Source: an uncultured Gemmiger sp.
Lineage (GTDB): Bacteria > Bacillota > Clostridia > Oscillospirales > Ruminococcaceae
Direction of reading: 5' to 3'
NCBI GenBank assembly: GCA_944386225.1
Contig: CALXAH010000009.1
Coordinates: 23,564-87,563, forward strand
DNA length: 64,000 nt
Shown here: piece by piece, positions 8,391 to 16,535 of the stretch
Numbering within the stretch: position 1 is the stretch's first letter
How the letters are laid out: the number at the start of each line of letters is the position of its first letter
The notes under the pieces: generated by a model
What the model saw: only the letters and a program-made list of their open reading frames with translations
Databases searched by the model: none
What the model was told of the DNA's origin: nothing
Made by a program: the position numbers and the translations under genes

Positions 8391-10223
8391 TTACAGTGTT
8401 CCGACAGGGCCAATCTGCAGGCTGCCGGCAATCAGATTCAGAATATCCTCGTCGGGTACCTGATCCGGTTCAAAGCGGAGCGCGATGTAGACCTCCAGTT
8501 CCCGGTTGAAGCAGAGCAGACCTTTGGTTTCGAGTTCCGGTACGGCTGCCATGTTTTCCTCCGGATGGGCTTCTATATAGGCACTGTCCTTATAAATAAC
8601 GTCCGCGATGCCGCTTTCGCCCTGGTCATACCGGCTTACCGCCGTGTACGGGTTCCAGATATCAACGCTGGAAAGCCGCAGTTCCGTGTAAACAGTTTTA
8701 TACTCATCCTCCGGCGGCACGGGTTCCTCGGTATAGGGAGTGTATCGGCCGTATTTTAAGGTGCCTGCCAGCACATCCCCGTTATAAATCTCCATGGGGG
8801 AGAGCAGGCTGGCGAAGGAAACGGCGGGCCTATTGGGCAGATTGTATATTCCTTCCTCCAGTGGGGAGCGGATCTCCCATCCGTCGGGCAGTACCAGCCG
8901 CAGATCGAAAGCCGAATCCTCCGTTTCGCTGCCGAAGGTTACATAGTAGGTTCCGAAAGCCGCCGCCGGTTCAATTCCGGCCTTGGCCAGCAGATCCACC
9001 GTCAGGCTTGGATCATCGTCACCGGGCAGATACGCGTCCATCTGCAGGCTGCGATAGGTTGCCTCGCCCAGGTCAATGATATAGGTCTGGCCGGCCTGCC
9101 AGCTGCGATCTGCGTTTTCCTGTTCCAGAAAATGTATGCTCATGCTGTCTGCGCCCATAGAGGCTTCGCCATATACCAGAATGTTCCAGTCGCTGGCGGG
9201 CGTGTAGCTTTCCGGCAGGGTAAAGGTAATGGCGGTTCCGTCAAAGGCAATGCTGTTTTCCAGCTCATCCAGGGCCTGCTGCGGATCGGTTTTTCTGCCG
9301 GTAAAGGTGCATCCGATCAGCACTACCGCGCAGACCGCCAGGGCCGCCGCTGCCCAGACCCGTGTGCGGCTGCCGGAAACAATCAGGGCGATGCGCCGCT
9401 GCAGGCTGTTCCGGCCGGCGCTCATGCTGGTGGCGGTACAGCCCGGGCAGACCGGCCCGCGCATTCGCCGTACTACCGATACCAGTGTGTGCCCGTAGGC
9501 GATCCGTTCCGGTTTGCCCAGTACCCGGACAGCCCGCTCGTCACAGGCGCGTTCGCAGTCCTCCCGGGAAACCGCAGCAGCGGTCCACACCAGCGGGTCA
9601 AACCAGTACAAACACAGGCATACCGCCCGCACCAGTGCCCAGATATGGTCTTTCTGTTTCCAGTGGCATTCTTCGTGTACCAGAATGTGCCGCAGCATGG
9701 CGGGATCATCGGTAACCTCTGGCGGGACATATACCGCCGGATGCAGCAGCCCGAACAAACAGGGGGAGCCGAGCCCGCTGACGCGGTATACCGGCAATGG
9801 ACAAGCGGCAGCCATCGGGCGGCGCATTGCGCGCAGCTGGCGGGCAAACCGAAGATTCACAAAAAGAAACCATGCCGCCGCGGCCAGAACGCCAATCAGC
9901 CAGAACACCATCAGAGCGGGAAACTCCATGGAGGCGGCTGTGTCGGTACCGGCTGTCACAGCTCCGGGAGTTGCTGTGCCGCCGGCCTGCACCCGGACGG
10001 TCTGCCCGGTGATGACGGCTTCCACGCGGCGGGTGCCGGGCAGATTCATCACGCTGCTGCCCGCAGGCAGGGAGAAAGGGAGCAGCAACCGAAATACAAC
10101 CAATCCCCACAGGCTGTATTGAAGGCGGCGGCTGATCCGGCCGCGCAGCAGCAGCCGAAGCACCAGCAGAGCCAGAATCAACACTGAGGAGGTGACAAGA
10201 AGTTCCGGAACCGAAGCAATCAT
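8391..10223 (-). CDS. BlaR1/MecR1-like M56 membrane metallopeptidase with unfamiliar extracytoplasmic domain
   Basis: The 610-residue protein has N-terminal membrane helices (about 5-30, 35-55, 100-125), the zinc motif HEECH within HILVHEECHWKQ, an arginine-rich cytoplasmic loop, and a further membrane segment (about 293-310, AVCAVVLIGC). This is the M56 BlaR1/MecR1 layout. The C-terminal 290 residues do not show the penicillin-binding SxxK/SxN/KTG pattern of BlaR1 and I do not recognise them; they are acidic and aromatic-rich and probably face outside. Its ATG overlaps the end of the BlaI gene by 4 bp, so the two are translationally coupled. The protease should inactivate BlaI on sensing a signal. 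Confidence 0.85.
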   Translation of the reverse strand: MIASVPELLVTSSVLILALLVLRLLLRGRISRRLQYSLWGLVVFRLLLPFSLPAGSSVMNLPGTRRVEAVITGQTVRVQAGGTATPGAVTAGTDTAASMEFPALMVFWLIGVLAAAAWFLFVNLRFARQLRAMRRPMAAACPLPVYRVSGLGSPCLFGLLHPAVYVPPEVTDDPAMLRHILVHEECHWKQKDHIWALVRAVCLCLYWFDPLVWTAAAVSREDCERACDERAVRVLGKPERIAYGHTLVSVVRRMRGPVCPGCTATSMSAGRNSLQRRIALIVSGSRTRVWAAAALAVCAVVLIGCTFTGRKTDPQQALDELENSIAFDGTAITFTLPESYTPASDWNILVYGEASMGADSMSIHFLEQENADRSWQAGQTYIIDLGEATYRSLQMDAYLPGDDDPSLTVDLLAKAGIEPAAAFGTYYVTFGSETEDSAFDLRLVLPDGWEIRSPLEEGIYNLPNRPAVSFASLLSPMEIYNGDVLAGTLKYGRYTPYTEEPVPPEDEYKTVYTELRLSSVDIWNPYTAVSRYDQGESGIADVIYKDSAYIEAHPEENMAAVPELETKGLLCFNRELEVYIALRFEPDQVPDEDILNLIAGSLQIGPVGTL

Positions 10224-10600
10224 GGCTGTTTCTCCTCCGCTTTTTTCAACAGGGCGTCCAGCGCGGCCAGATCCTCATCAGACAGGCGGGTGTCGCCCAC
10301 CAGTGTATTTACCATCAGTTTCAGGCTGCCGCCGTACAGGCGGGAAAGAAAACTGCGGGTTTCCTGCCGCTGGGTATCGGCCCGGTCCAGAATGGGGTAG
10401 AACTGTTTGGCGCGTTCGCCTTCTTCATGCCGGACGGCCCCCTTGGCCTCCAGCCGGGACAACATGGTGATTACCGTGTGTTTGCTCCAGCCGGTATCCT
10501 CCCGCAGCCGTTCCACCAGTTGGGTAATGGTGCTGGGAGAGTGATCCCAAAGCGCGTTCATCAACAGCCATTCGCTGTCGGACAATCGGATTACGTCCAT
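10220..10600 (-). CDS. blaI: BlaI/MecI/CopY family transcriptional repressor
   Basis: The 126-residue protein shows the family winged helix: LSDSEWLLMNALWDHSPSTI, then WSKHTVITMLSRLEAKGAV with the recognition helix, and a C-terminal dimerisation part. Such repressors bind palindromic operators and are cleaved after activation of an M56 sensor. The sensor gene overlaps its 3' end. GGAGG lies upstream of the ATG at 10600. Two copies of one 18-bp sequence flank its promoter, so autorepression is likely. No beta-lactamase is nearby. Confidence 0.93.
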   Translation of the reverse strand: MDVIRLSDSEWLLMNALWDHSPSTITQLVERLREDTGWSKHTVITMLSRLEAKGAVRHEEGERAKQFYPILDRADTQRQETRSFLSRLYGGSLKLMVNTLVGDTRLSDEDLAALDALLKKAEEKQP

Positions 10601-10614
10601 ATCCTGCCTCCTTT

Positions 10615-10632
10615 GGTAGACAAACGATTACC
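10615..10632. promoter_or_regulatory. Putative BlaI operator, proximal copy
   Basis: GGTAGACAAACGATTACC agrees at 15 of 18 positions with a second copy 40 bp further upstream, and has GGTA/TACC ends in inverted orientation. It covers the region between transcription start and ribosome site of the blaI-like gene. Confidence 0.6.
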
Positions 10633-10640
10633 TTGGTTGC

Positions 10641-10670
10641 ATTGTAACAGTTGAGGTAAACAAACGTCAA
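10641..10670 (-). promoter_or_regulatory. Promoter of the blaI/M56 operon
   Basis: On the minus strand TTGACG (10670-10665) is followed after 18 bases by TACAAT (10646-10641). The -35 lies inside the distal operator copy. Confidence 0.65.
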
Positions 10671-10672
10671 CC
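10655..10672. promoter_or_regulatory. Putative BlaI operator, distal copy
   Basis: GGTAAACAAACGTCAACC repeats the pattern GGTARACAAACG-N3-ACC of the proximal copy. It overlaps the -35 element of the operon promoter. Confidence 0.6.
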
Positions 10673-10728
10673 TTGCGGGCGCACGAAAGGCACACGAACC
10701 CGGGCGTTCACTTAATAGCCCGCAAAAC

Positions 10729-10762
10729 ACAAACCGGATGCAGCGGGCTGCATCCGGTTTGT
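10729..10762 (-). terminator. Terminator downstream of nadE
   Basis: A 15-bp perfect stem (10729-10743 with 10748-10762, around a 4-base loop) is followed on the minus strand by TGTTTTG. Confidence 0.8.
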
Positions 10763-10801
10763 ACAGATATTTGGTGGGCGCTCTGGGATACAGAGGGCTT
10801 C

Positions 10802-12727
10802 TCAGGTGCTGCTCCGCAGTTGCTCCAGTTCCGCCAGCCAAAGGGTGCTGCAGGCATCGCTGGGCATGCGCCAGTCTCCCCGGGGCGACAGCGCTGCCGA
10901 TCCCACTTTGGGGCCGTCCGGCAAGCAGCTGCGCTTGAACTGCTGCACAAAGAAGCGGCGATAAAAGTTTTCCAGCCAGTGCAGAAGCACTGCATCGCTG
11001 TACCGTCCGGCAAAAGCAGCCCGGGCCAGATGCAGGATCTTGGCGGGGCCAAAGCCGAACCGCAGTACGTGATAGAGGTAAAAATCGTGCAGCTCATACG
11101 GACCTACCAGCTGTTCGGTCTGCTGGGCAATCTGTCCGTTCTCATCAGCAGGCAAAAGTTCCGGGCTTACCGGGGTGTCCAGAATATCCAGAAGTACGCG
11201 ACGGAGTTCTTCGCTTTCCGCCCGGGTGGCCTCATAGGCCACCAGATGCCGCACCAGCGTTTTGGGGATCCCGGCATTTACGCCGTACATGCTCATGTGG
11301 TCGCCGTTATAGGTGGCCCAGCCAAGTGCCAGCTCGCTCAGATCGCCGGTGCCGATCACCAGCCCGCCCTGCTGGTTGGCCAGATCCATCAGCTCCAGGG
11401 TACGTACCCGGGCCTGCGCATTCTCAAAGGTAACGTCCAGCGTCGAAGGATCGTGTCCGATGTCGGCAAAGTGGCTCTGCACAGTGGCGGCAATGTTCAC
11501 TTCCCGGAAACTGACGCCCAGTTCCCGGCAGAGAATCTCGGCGTTGGAACGGGTGCGATGGGTGGTGCCGAAACAGGGCATAGTCACAGCCTGCACTCCG
11601 GCAAGGTCGCGGCCCAGCAGGCGGAATGCCCGCACGGCAACCAACAGGGCCAGGCAGCTGTCCAGCCCGCCGGAAATACCGATCACGGCACAGCCCGCAT
11701 GGGCATGCTCCAGCCGTTTTGCCAGCCCCTGGCTCTGAATGTTCAGAATCAGCTCGCACCGCCTGGCACGGCCCGCCTCATCAGAGGGTACAAACGGCAT
11801 CGGGTTCACCGGCCGGGTGAGAGGAACTTCCCGCATCGCCAGATCAAACGGGATTTCCAGATACCGATCATGTCCCGCAGGGGCAAAGGATGTGTTCCGC
11901 TGCCGTTCCGCTGCCAGCCGCTGCACATCCAGCTCTGTAACGGCATATCCGTCGCCGAAAGGCTCGCATTCTGCCAGCAGGGAACCATTTTCCGCAATCA
12001 GGTTGTGGGCGGCAAAAACCATATCGGTGGTGGACTCACCGTAGCCTGCGTCGGCGTACAGATACCCGCAAAGCAGCCGGGCCGACTGCCCGGCCACCAG
12101 CTGGCGGCGATATTCGGCTTTGCCCACGGTCTCGTTGCTGGCCGACAGGTTGGCGATCACCGTGGCGCCCGCCAGCGCATGGCCGATGCTGGGGGGGATT
12201 GGTGCCCATAAATCTTCGCACAGTTCCACCGCCAGGCTGAACTGGGGTAACTGGCGGCAGCGGAACAGCAGCCTTGTGCCGAACGGTACCGGCTGGCCGT
12301 CAAACTCCACGGTTGTGATTTCCACCGGGGCGGGGGTAAAATGCCGCAGTTCGTAAAACTCAGCGTAATTGGGCAGATGGGTTTTAGGCACAAAACCCAG
12401 CAGCGCGCCGTCATGTACCACCGCCGCGCAGTTATACAATTTCTGCTCCGCCAGCAGAGGCAGACCTACCAGCAGCACCGGATCCAGCCCGGCACTGGCT
12501 TGTATGATCCGGCACAGCGCCTGTTTTGCCCCCTGCAGCAGCGGATCCTGCAAAAACAGATCGCCGCAGGTATAGCCGGTGATTCCCAGTTCCGGGGTAC
12601 AGAGAAGCTGAACGCCCTGTTCATGCGCGCCCTGCAAAGCCCGGATCAGTTCCTGTGCGTTGAATGCGCAGTCCGCCACCCGCAGTGCGGGGGAAACGGC
12701 GGCCGCCTTGATAAAACCGTATCGCAT
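10802..12727 (-). CDS. nadE: Glutamine-dependent NAD(+) synthetase
   Basis: The 641-residue enzyme joins an N-terminal nitrilase-type glutaminase with a C-terminal NAD synthetase domain. The glutaminase triad is visible as TPELGITGY (Glu), PKTHLPNY (Lys) and VELCEDLW (Cys). The synthetase P-loop is ISGGLDSC, with GTGDLSELALGW further on. It converts deamido-NAD to NAD using ammonia channelled from glutamine. The ATG at 12727 is preferred because AGGTGGA lies just upstream; the frame is open further but without a ribosome site. An extended -10 (TGCTATACT) lies about 70 bp upstream. It is a single-gene unit with its own terminator. Confidence 0.95.
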   Translation of the reverse strand: MRYGFIKAAAVSPALRVADCAFNAQELIRALQGAHEQGVQLLCTPELGITGYTCGDLFLQDPLLQGAKQALCRIIQASAGLDPVLLVGLPLLAEQKLYNCAAVVHDGALLGFVPKTHLPNYAEFYELRHFTPAPVEITTVEFDGQPVPFGTRLLFRCRQLPQFSLAVELCEDLWAPIPPSIGHALAGATVIANLSASNETVGKAEYRRQLVAGQSARLLCGYLYADAGYGESTTDMVFAAHNLIAENGSLLAECEPFGDGYAVTELDVQRLAAERQRNTSFAPAGHDRYLEIPFDLAMREVPLTRPVNPMPFVPSDEAGRARRCELILNIQSQGLAKRLEHAHAGCAVIGISGGLDSCLALLVAVRAFRLLGRDLAGVQAVTMPCFGTTHRTRSNAEILCRELGVSFREVNIAATVQSHFADIGHDPSTLDVTFENAQARVRTLELMDLANQQGGLVIGTGDLSELALGWATYNGDHMSMYGVNAGIPKTLVRHLVAYEATRAESEELRRVLLDILDTPVSPELLPADENGQIAQQTEQLVGPYELHDFYLYHVLRFGFGPAKILHLARAAFAGRYSDAVLLHWLENFYRRFFVQQFKRSCLPDGPKVGSAALSPRGDWRMPSDACSTLWLAELEQLRSST

Positions 12728-12815
12728 TCTGTTTCCACCTGTCTGTGTTGTCCCGTGCAGCACGGGAAGGATTTTGCTGTTGATGTCAGTATAGCATACC
12801 TGGCAGGAAAGAGCA

Positions 12816-12850
12816 AAGGCCCGCCAACGCATAACGCGCAGGCGAGCCTT
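12816..12850 (-). terminator. Probable terminator after the esterase gene
   Basis: On the minus strand AAGGCTCGCC (12850-12841) pairs with GGCGGGCCTT (12825-12816), 10 bp with one wobble and a 15-base loop. Only a weak T-rich run follows. Confidence 0.5.
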
Positions 12851-12874
12851 CTTTGCGGATGAATTGCGGAACCA

Positions 12875-13624
12875 TCAGTTGCCGGTATCCAGCAGATTGC
12901 GCAGGAAGTAGGGCAGTTGCTTGCACCACCAGGGCCAGTCGTGTACCACATCGGTACCCCAGATGTCCTTCCAGACGTTCACGCCCAGATTCCGCAGGAT
13001 ATGGGTGAGTTCCTGCGTACTGGCCAGCGCGTCGTCCTCAAAAGCGCCCTGCCCGGCGCACAGGATCAGCTTGCCCTGATCCCGCAGAAGGGGAACGTAA
13101 GGATGATCGGCGGGCAGATTGGCCATATAGTCCATGGGGCTGTTGCGGTACACCAGATCATCCATGTAGCCGTCAAAGAAATATGCGGCACTGTAGATGC
13201 CGGACATGCCGATGGCGCCCCGCACCAGATCGGGCCGGCGCAGATAAAGATTTACCGCATGCAGTGCGCCCAGGCTGCAGCCCGCAGCCAGTACCCGGCC
13301 GTTCCAGGCGGAAAGTTCCAGTGCCCGGGGAATGATTTCTTCGCAGATGTAATTGTGCCAACGCTCCTGCATTTCGATGCGGGGGCGGGCGGGGCCATTG
13401 CCGTTCCAGCTTTCCCGGTCGATGCTGTCCACCGTGATCAGAAGCAAACGCCCTTCCTCCAGAAGTGGAGCCACGGCCTGGATCATTCCGTTGTTCTCAA
13501 AATCATAAAACCGCCCGCATTCGCAGGGGAATGCGATGCAGGGCTGGCCGCCCTGTCCATATACTTTGAACTCCATATCCCGGTTCAGAAACCGGCTGGG
13601 CTCCTTGAAATAACGCACTTCCAT
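12875..13624 (-). CDS. Putative esterase (esterase D / alpha-beta hydrolase type)
   Basis: The 249-residue protein resembles the putative esterase family (esterase D, antigen 85 fold). The nucleophile elbow is GCSLGALHAVN (GxSxG), an acidic residue may lie in the FEDDALAS region, and the closing VVHDWPWW supplies a plausible catalytic His. The ATG at 13624 is favoured because GGAGGAGG sits 9 bases upstream; a GTG three codons earlier is too close to it. No signal peptide is visible, so it is probably cytoplasmic. Substrate is unknown. It has its own promoter divergent from mntP. Confidence 0.75.
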   Translation of the reverse strand: MEVRYFKEPSRFLNRDMEFKVYGQGGQPCIAFPCECGRFYDFENNGMIQAVAPLLEEGRLLLITVDSIDRESWNGNGPARPRIEMQERWHNYICEEIIPRALELSAWNGRVLAAGCSLGALHAVNLYLRRPDLVRGAIGMSGIYSAAYFFDGYMDDLVYRNSPMDYMANLPADHPYVPLLRDQGKLILCAGQGAFEDDALASTQELTHILRNLGVNVWKDIWGTDVVHDWPWWCKQLPYFLRNLLDTGN

Positions 13625-13712
13625 GGCAGGCACCTCCTCCGGATTTTCAGGAGCCGTCCGCCCCGGCCGCAGCGTACGGATCGGCGCGGACGCAAACGCT
13701 TTCGTTAACTTT

Positions 13713-13742
13713 ACAATAGCAAAGCGGACAAGCCTTTGTCAA
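13713..13742 (-). promoter_or_regulatory. Promoter of the esterase gene
   Basis: On the minus strand TTGACA (13742-13737) and TATTGT (13718-13713) are separated by 18 bases. Transcription runs toward the esterase ATG about 85 bp away. Confidence 0.65.
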
Positions 13743-13782
13743 TACTTCGGCAGGGGATTCGACCGCCTTTTTTGTTTGCCGC

Positions 13783-13812
13783 TTGACAAGCCTTGGCATG
13801 CTGTGATAGTAT
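13783..13812 (+). promoter_or_regulatory. Promoter of the mntP riboswitch transcript
   Basis: TTGACA (13783-13788) is followed after 18 bases by TAGTAT (13807-13812), placing the start just before the riboswitch. Confidence 0.7.
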
Positions 13813-13817
13813 GTTCG

Positions 13818-13936
13818 GGTATTAAGGGAGTAGTCGGCGCTTTGGCGTAACAAGGTCAACATACTGGGGCTGTGCCTCTGGCTTTGTTTTTCATGACGAG
13901 ACTTATTTGCACACTGCAAATAGGTCTCGTTTTTTT
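13818..13936 (+). ncRNA. yybP-ykoY manganese riboswitch
   Basis: The leader contains the conserved yybP-ykoY elements: AAGGGAGTAGTC near the 5' end, AAGGTCAACATACTG in the middle, GGCTTTGTTTTTCATGACGAGAC at the 3' side (13880-13902), and a terminator stem built on the same GAGAC segment. This class binds Mn2+ and switches on Mn exporters when the metal is in excess. The gene downstream is mntP, a known target, which corroborates the call. Confidence 0.93.
13898..13936 (+). terminator. Riboswitch expression-platform terminator
   Basis: GAGACTTATTTGC (13898-13910) pairs with GCAAATAGGTCTC (13916-13928), 13 bp with one wobble, followed by GTTTTTTTG. Confidence 0.9.
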
Positions 13937-13971
13937 GTTGCCCAAAACGCCCAATGGAAGGGAGCACACAA

Positions 13972-14532
13972 ATGGGTTTTGCAGAATTGTTTCTTGTTGC
14001 CGTTGGCCTGTCCATGGATGCGTTTGCTGTGTCGGTATGTAAGGGGCTGTCTGCCGGTCAGGTTACCCTGCGGCATTCGCTGACCGCCGGTGCCTGGTTC
14101 GGCGGGTTTCAGGCGCTGATGCCGTTTCTGGGCTGGTTGCTGGGGGTTAGGTTTCAAAGCTTCATCACGCATCTGGATCACTGGATCGCCTTTGTGCTGC
14201 TGGGGCTGATCGGCGCAAACATGATCCGGGAGGCGCTGAGCGGCGAGGAAGAAAAGGTAGAGGCTTCCTTTGGCTGGCGGGCCATGCTGCCGATGGCAGT
14301 AGCCACCAGTATTGATGCACTTACGGTGGGGATTACCTTTGCGTTCCTGGGCGTACCCATCCTTCCGGCGGTCAGCCTGATCGGTGTGACTACCTTTATC
14401 CTGTCCGCCATTGGCGTGCGTGCCGGCGGCGTGGTGGGAATGCGCGGTAAAAAGCGGGCTGAGCTGCTGGGCGGCGCGGTGCTGGTTCTGATGGGCCTGC
14501 GTATTCTGGTTGAGCACCTGGGGATTTTCTAA
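13972..14532 (+). CDS. mntP: Manganese efflux pump MntP
   Basis: The 186-residue protein has six predicted helices in two similar halves, each with the acidic-site motif of the family: LSMDAFAVSVCKG at about residue 15 and VATSIDALTVGITF near 110. MntP exports Mn2+ across the cytoplasmic membrane. The ATG at 13972 follows GGAAGGGAG; an upstream ATG at 13954 would place this site inside the coding region. Expression is placed under the Mn riboswitch directly upstream. Confidence 0.95.
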   Translation: MGFAELFLVAVGLSMDAFAVSVCKGLSAGQVTLRHSLTAGAWFGGFQALMPFLGWLLGVRFQSFITHLDHWIAFVLLGLIGANMIREALSGEEEKVEASFGWRAMLPMAVATSIDALTVGITFAFLGVPILPAVSLIGVTTFILSAIGVRAGGVVGMRGKKRAELLGGAVLVLMGLRILVEHLGIF

Positions 14533-14540
14533 GGAAAAAT

Positions 14541-14575
14541 GCGGCGGGAGGATGTATCCTTCCGCCGTGCTTTTT
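14541..14575 (+). terminator. Terminator after mntP
   Basis: GGCGGGAGGA (14543-14552) pairs with TCCTTCCGCC (14557-14566), one wobble, 4-base loop, followed at 14571 by TTTTT. Confidence 0.85.
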
Positions 14576-14650
14576 GTGGAAATTCCGGTCTTAGTATGGT
14601 ATAGTGAACCTGGCCGTTATTCTGCCTGTTAGAAAATGATCGAGGAACCT

Positions 14651-15334
14651 ATGGATATTTTGGTTGTTGATGACGAAAAAGCGATTGCGGATCTGGTGGA
14701 ACTGTACCTGAGAAACGAAGGCTTCACGGTATATAAATGTGCGGATGCCGCACAGGCACTGGACTGTATACAGAGCCATCCGTTGGATCTGGCGATCCTG
14801 GATGTGATGCTGCCGGATATGGACGGTTTTGAATTGTGCCGCCGCATCCGGGAACAACACCTTTTCCCGATTCTGATGCTCACAGCCCGGGTGGAGGATA
14901 TGGACAAGATCAACGGCCTTACCCTGGGTGCGGATGACTATATTACCAAGCCTTTCAACCCGCTGGAGCTGGTTGCCCGGGTGAAAACCCAGCTGCGGCG
15001 GTATACCCGGTATAACCCGGGTGCCAGCGGCCCGGCACAGGAATACGATATTCGAGGATTGCAGATTTCCCGTTCTTCGCACAAATGCGCCTTGTTCGGC
15101 GAGGAACTTGCCCTTACCCCTCTGGAATTCTCCATATTATGGTATCTGTGCAGCCGCCAGGGGCAGGTGGTTTCCAGTGAGGAATTGTTTGAGGCGGTGT
15201 GGGGCGAAAAGTATATGGACAGCAACAATACCGTTATGAGCCATATTGCCCGCCTGCGGGAGAAAATGCACGAGCCAAGCCGAAAACCCAAATTTATCAA
15301 GACCGTCTGGGGAGTGGGATATACCATTGAGTGA
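14651..15334 (+). CDS. VanR-like OmpR-family response regulator
   Basis: The 227-residue protein has a receiver domain starting MDILVVDDEKAIADLVELYL, with the phospho-acceptor aspartate in LAILDVMLPDMDGF and the lysine in YITKPFNPLEL, then an OmpR-type winged helix ending PKFIKTVWGVGYTIE. The close VanR resemblance is of family type; no vanHAX-like resistance genes are in view. The ATG at 14651 is preferred to 14636 because GAGGA lies 5 bases before it. It overlaps the histidine kinase gene by 8 bp, and the target is unknown. Confidence 0.92.
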   Translation: MDILVVDDEKAIADLVELYLRNEGFTVYKCADAAQALDCIQSHPLDLAILDVMLPDMDGFELCRRIREQHLFPILMLTARVEDMDKINGLTLGADDYITKPFNPLELVARVKTQLRRYTRYNPGASGPAQEYDIRGLQISRSSHKCALFGEELALTPLEFSILWYLCSRQGQVVSSEELFEAVWGEKYMDSNNTVMSHIARLREKMHEPSRKPKFIKTVWGVGYTIE

Positions 15335-16427
15335 GCAAAGTTTTTCCGAAAGGCTGAAAGGCTGCCGCAGCCGGGCACTGAAGACCTGGCTGCATTACCT
15401 GGGATATCTGTGCGCCTGGGCGGCTGTCCTGCTGTTGGTTATGAGCGCCGCCACCCTTCTGGAGAACGCATTTATTCTGCAGCCGGGTGTTTTATTTGAA
15501 CTTCTCCATTTTATGCGAAGCAATGTGGAGGTGGTTTTCGGCGTGCTGCTGCTGGCGGGCTGGGCTGTGATCAGCTATTTTTATATCGCCCGGCCGGTAC
15601 GGGATATGGAGATGCTTATGGAAAGCACCGAGGCTTTGGCGTATCCCGGCGATACGCCTATACGCCTGCCCGAAACTATGCAGAATGCCGAGAACCGGCT
15701 GAATCTGGTACGGGAACAGGCACTGCACAATATCCGGGCAGCCCGGGATGCGGAGCAGCGCAAAAACGATCTGGTTGTCTATCTGGCCCATGATTTGAAA
15801 ACGCCGCTCACCAGCGTGATTGGATACCTGACCTTGCTGCAGGACGAGCCGCAGCTTTCCCCTGCGATGCGGGCACGCTATACCGGCGTAGCGCTGGAAA
15901 AGGCCCTGCGTCTGGAGGATCTGATAAATGAATTCTTTGATATTACCCGGTTCAGCCTGACCCATCTGGAGTTTGAGCTCCAGAGCGTGGATCTGAAACG
16001 CATGCTGGAGCAGATCGCCAGCGAATTTGAACCAACCCTGCGGCAGAAAGAAATACGCTGTGAGCTGGATTTGTCCCAGGCGCTGACAATTGTCTGTGAT
16101 CCGGACAAGATGGCCCGCGTTTTTGACAACCTGCTGAACAACGCCGCCCATTATGCGTATCCGGCCTCGGTGGTGCATATCCGTGGTGGGCAGAAAAACG
16201 GAAAGGTGGTGCTGACCTTTCAAAATTCCGGCCGTACCATCCCGCCGGAAAAGCTTAACCGGATGTTTGACCAGTTTTTCCGGCTGGATTCCTCCCGGGG
16301 CACCGATGCGGGAAATGCCGGCCTCGGCCTGGCCATTGCCAGGGAGATCGTGGAGGCGCACGGCGGCTCCATTGAGGCGCAGAGTGAGCAGGGAACCATT
16401 TGCTTTACCGTTACGCTGCCGGCCTGA
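15327..16427 (+). CDS. VanS-like sensor histidine kinase
   Basis: The 366-residue protein has two membrane segments (about 27-50 and 70-92), a short extracytoplasmic loop, a HAMP-like linker, the phospho-acceptor box YLAHDLKTPLTSV, and ATPase boxes DNLLNNAAHYA, FDQFFRLDSSRG and GLGLAIAREIVEAHGG. The short loop is typical of kinases sensing at or in the membrane. A TTG start at 15327, overlapping the response regulator stop, is chosen because the next methionine lies inside the first membrane segment. No regulated partner gene is adjacent. Confidence 0.9.
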   Translation: MSEQSFSERLKGCRSRALKTWLHYLGYLCAWAAVLLLVMSAATLLENAFILQPGVLFELLHFMRSNVEVVFGVLLLAGWAVISYFYIARPVRDMEMLMESTEALAYPGDTPIRLPETMQNAENRLNLVREQALHNIRAARDAEQRKNDLVVYLAHDLKTPLTSVIGYLTLLQDEPQLSPAMRARYTGVALEKALRLEDLINEFFDITRFSLTHLEFELQSVDLKRMLEQIASEFEPTLRQKEIRCELDLSQALTIVCDPDKMARVFDNLLNNAAHYAYPASVVHIRGGQKNGKVVLTFQNSGRTIPPEKLNRMFDQFFRLDSSRGTDAGNAGLGLAIAREIVEAHGGSIEAQSEQGTICFTVTLPA

Positions 16428-16464
16428 GCGCGGCACAGCGCATCGGAAGGCCGCGATAAAACAA

Positions 16465-16509
16465 AAAAGGCGGACAGCCGGGAAACAAACCCGCGGCTGT
16501 CCGCCTTTT
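16465..16509. terminator. Bidirectional terminator
   Basis: AAAAGGCGGACAGCCG (16465-16480) and its perfect inverse complement (16494-16509) form a 16-bp stem with T-runs on both strands, serving the kinase gene and the convergent HdeD-like gene. Confidence 0.9.
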
Positions 16510-16535
16510 GCGTTTGCGAAAAATCCACAGCAGCA

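Noticed and set aside
14651-16427. Vancomycin resistance cluster
   Set aside because: Only VanRS-like regulators are present, with no ligase, dehydrogenase or dipeptidase genes.
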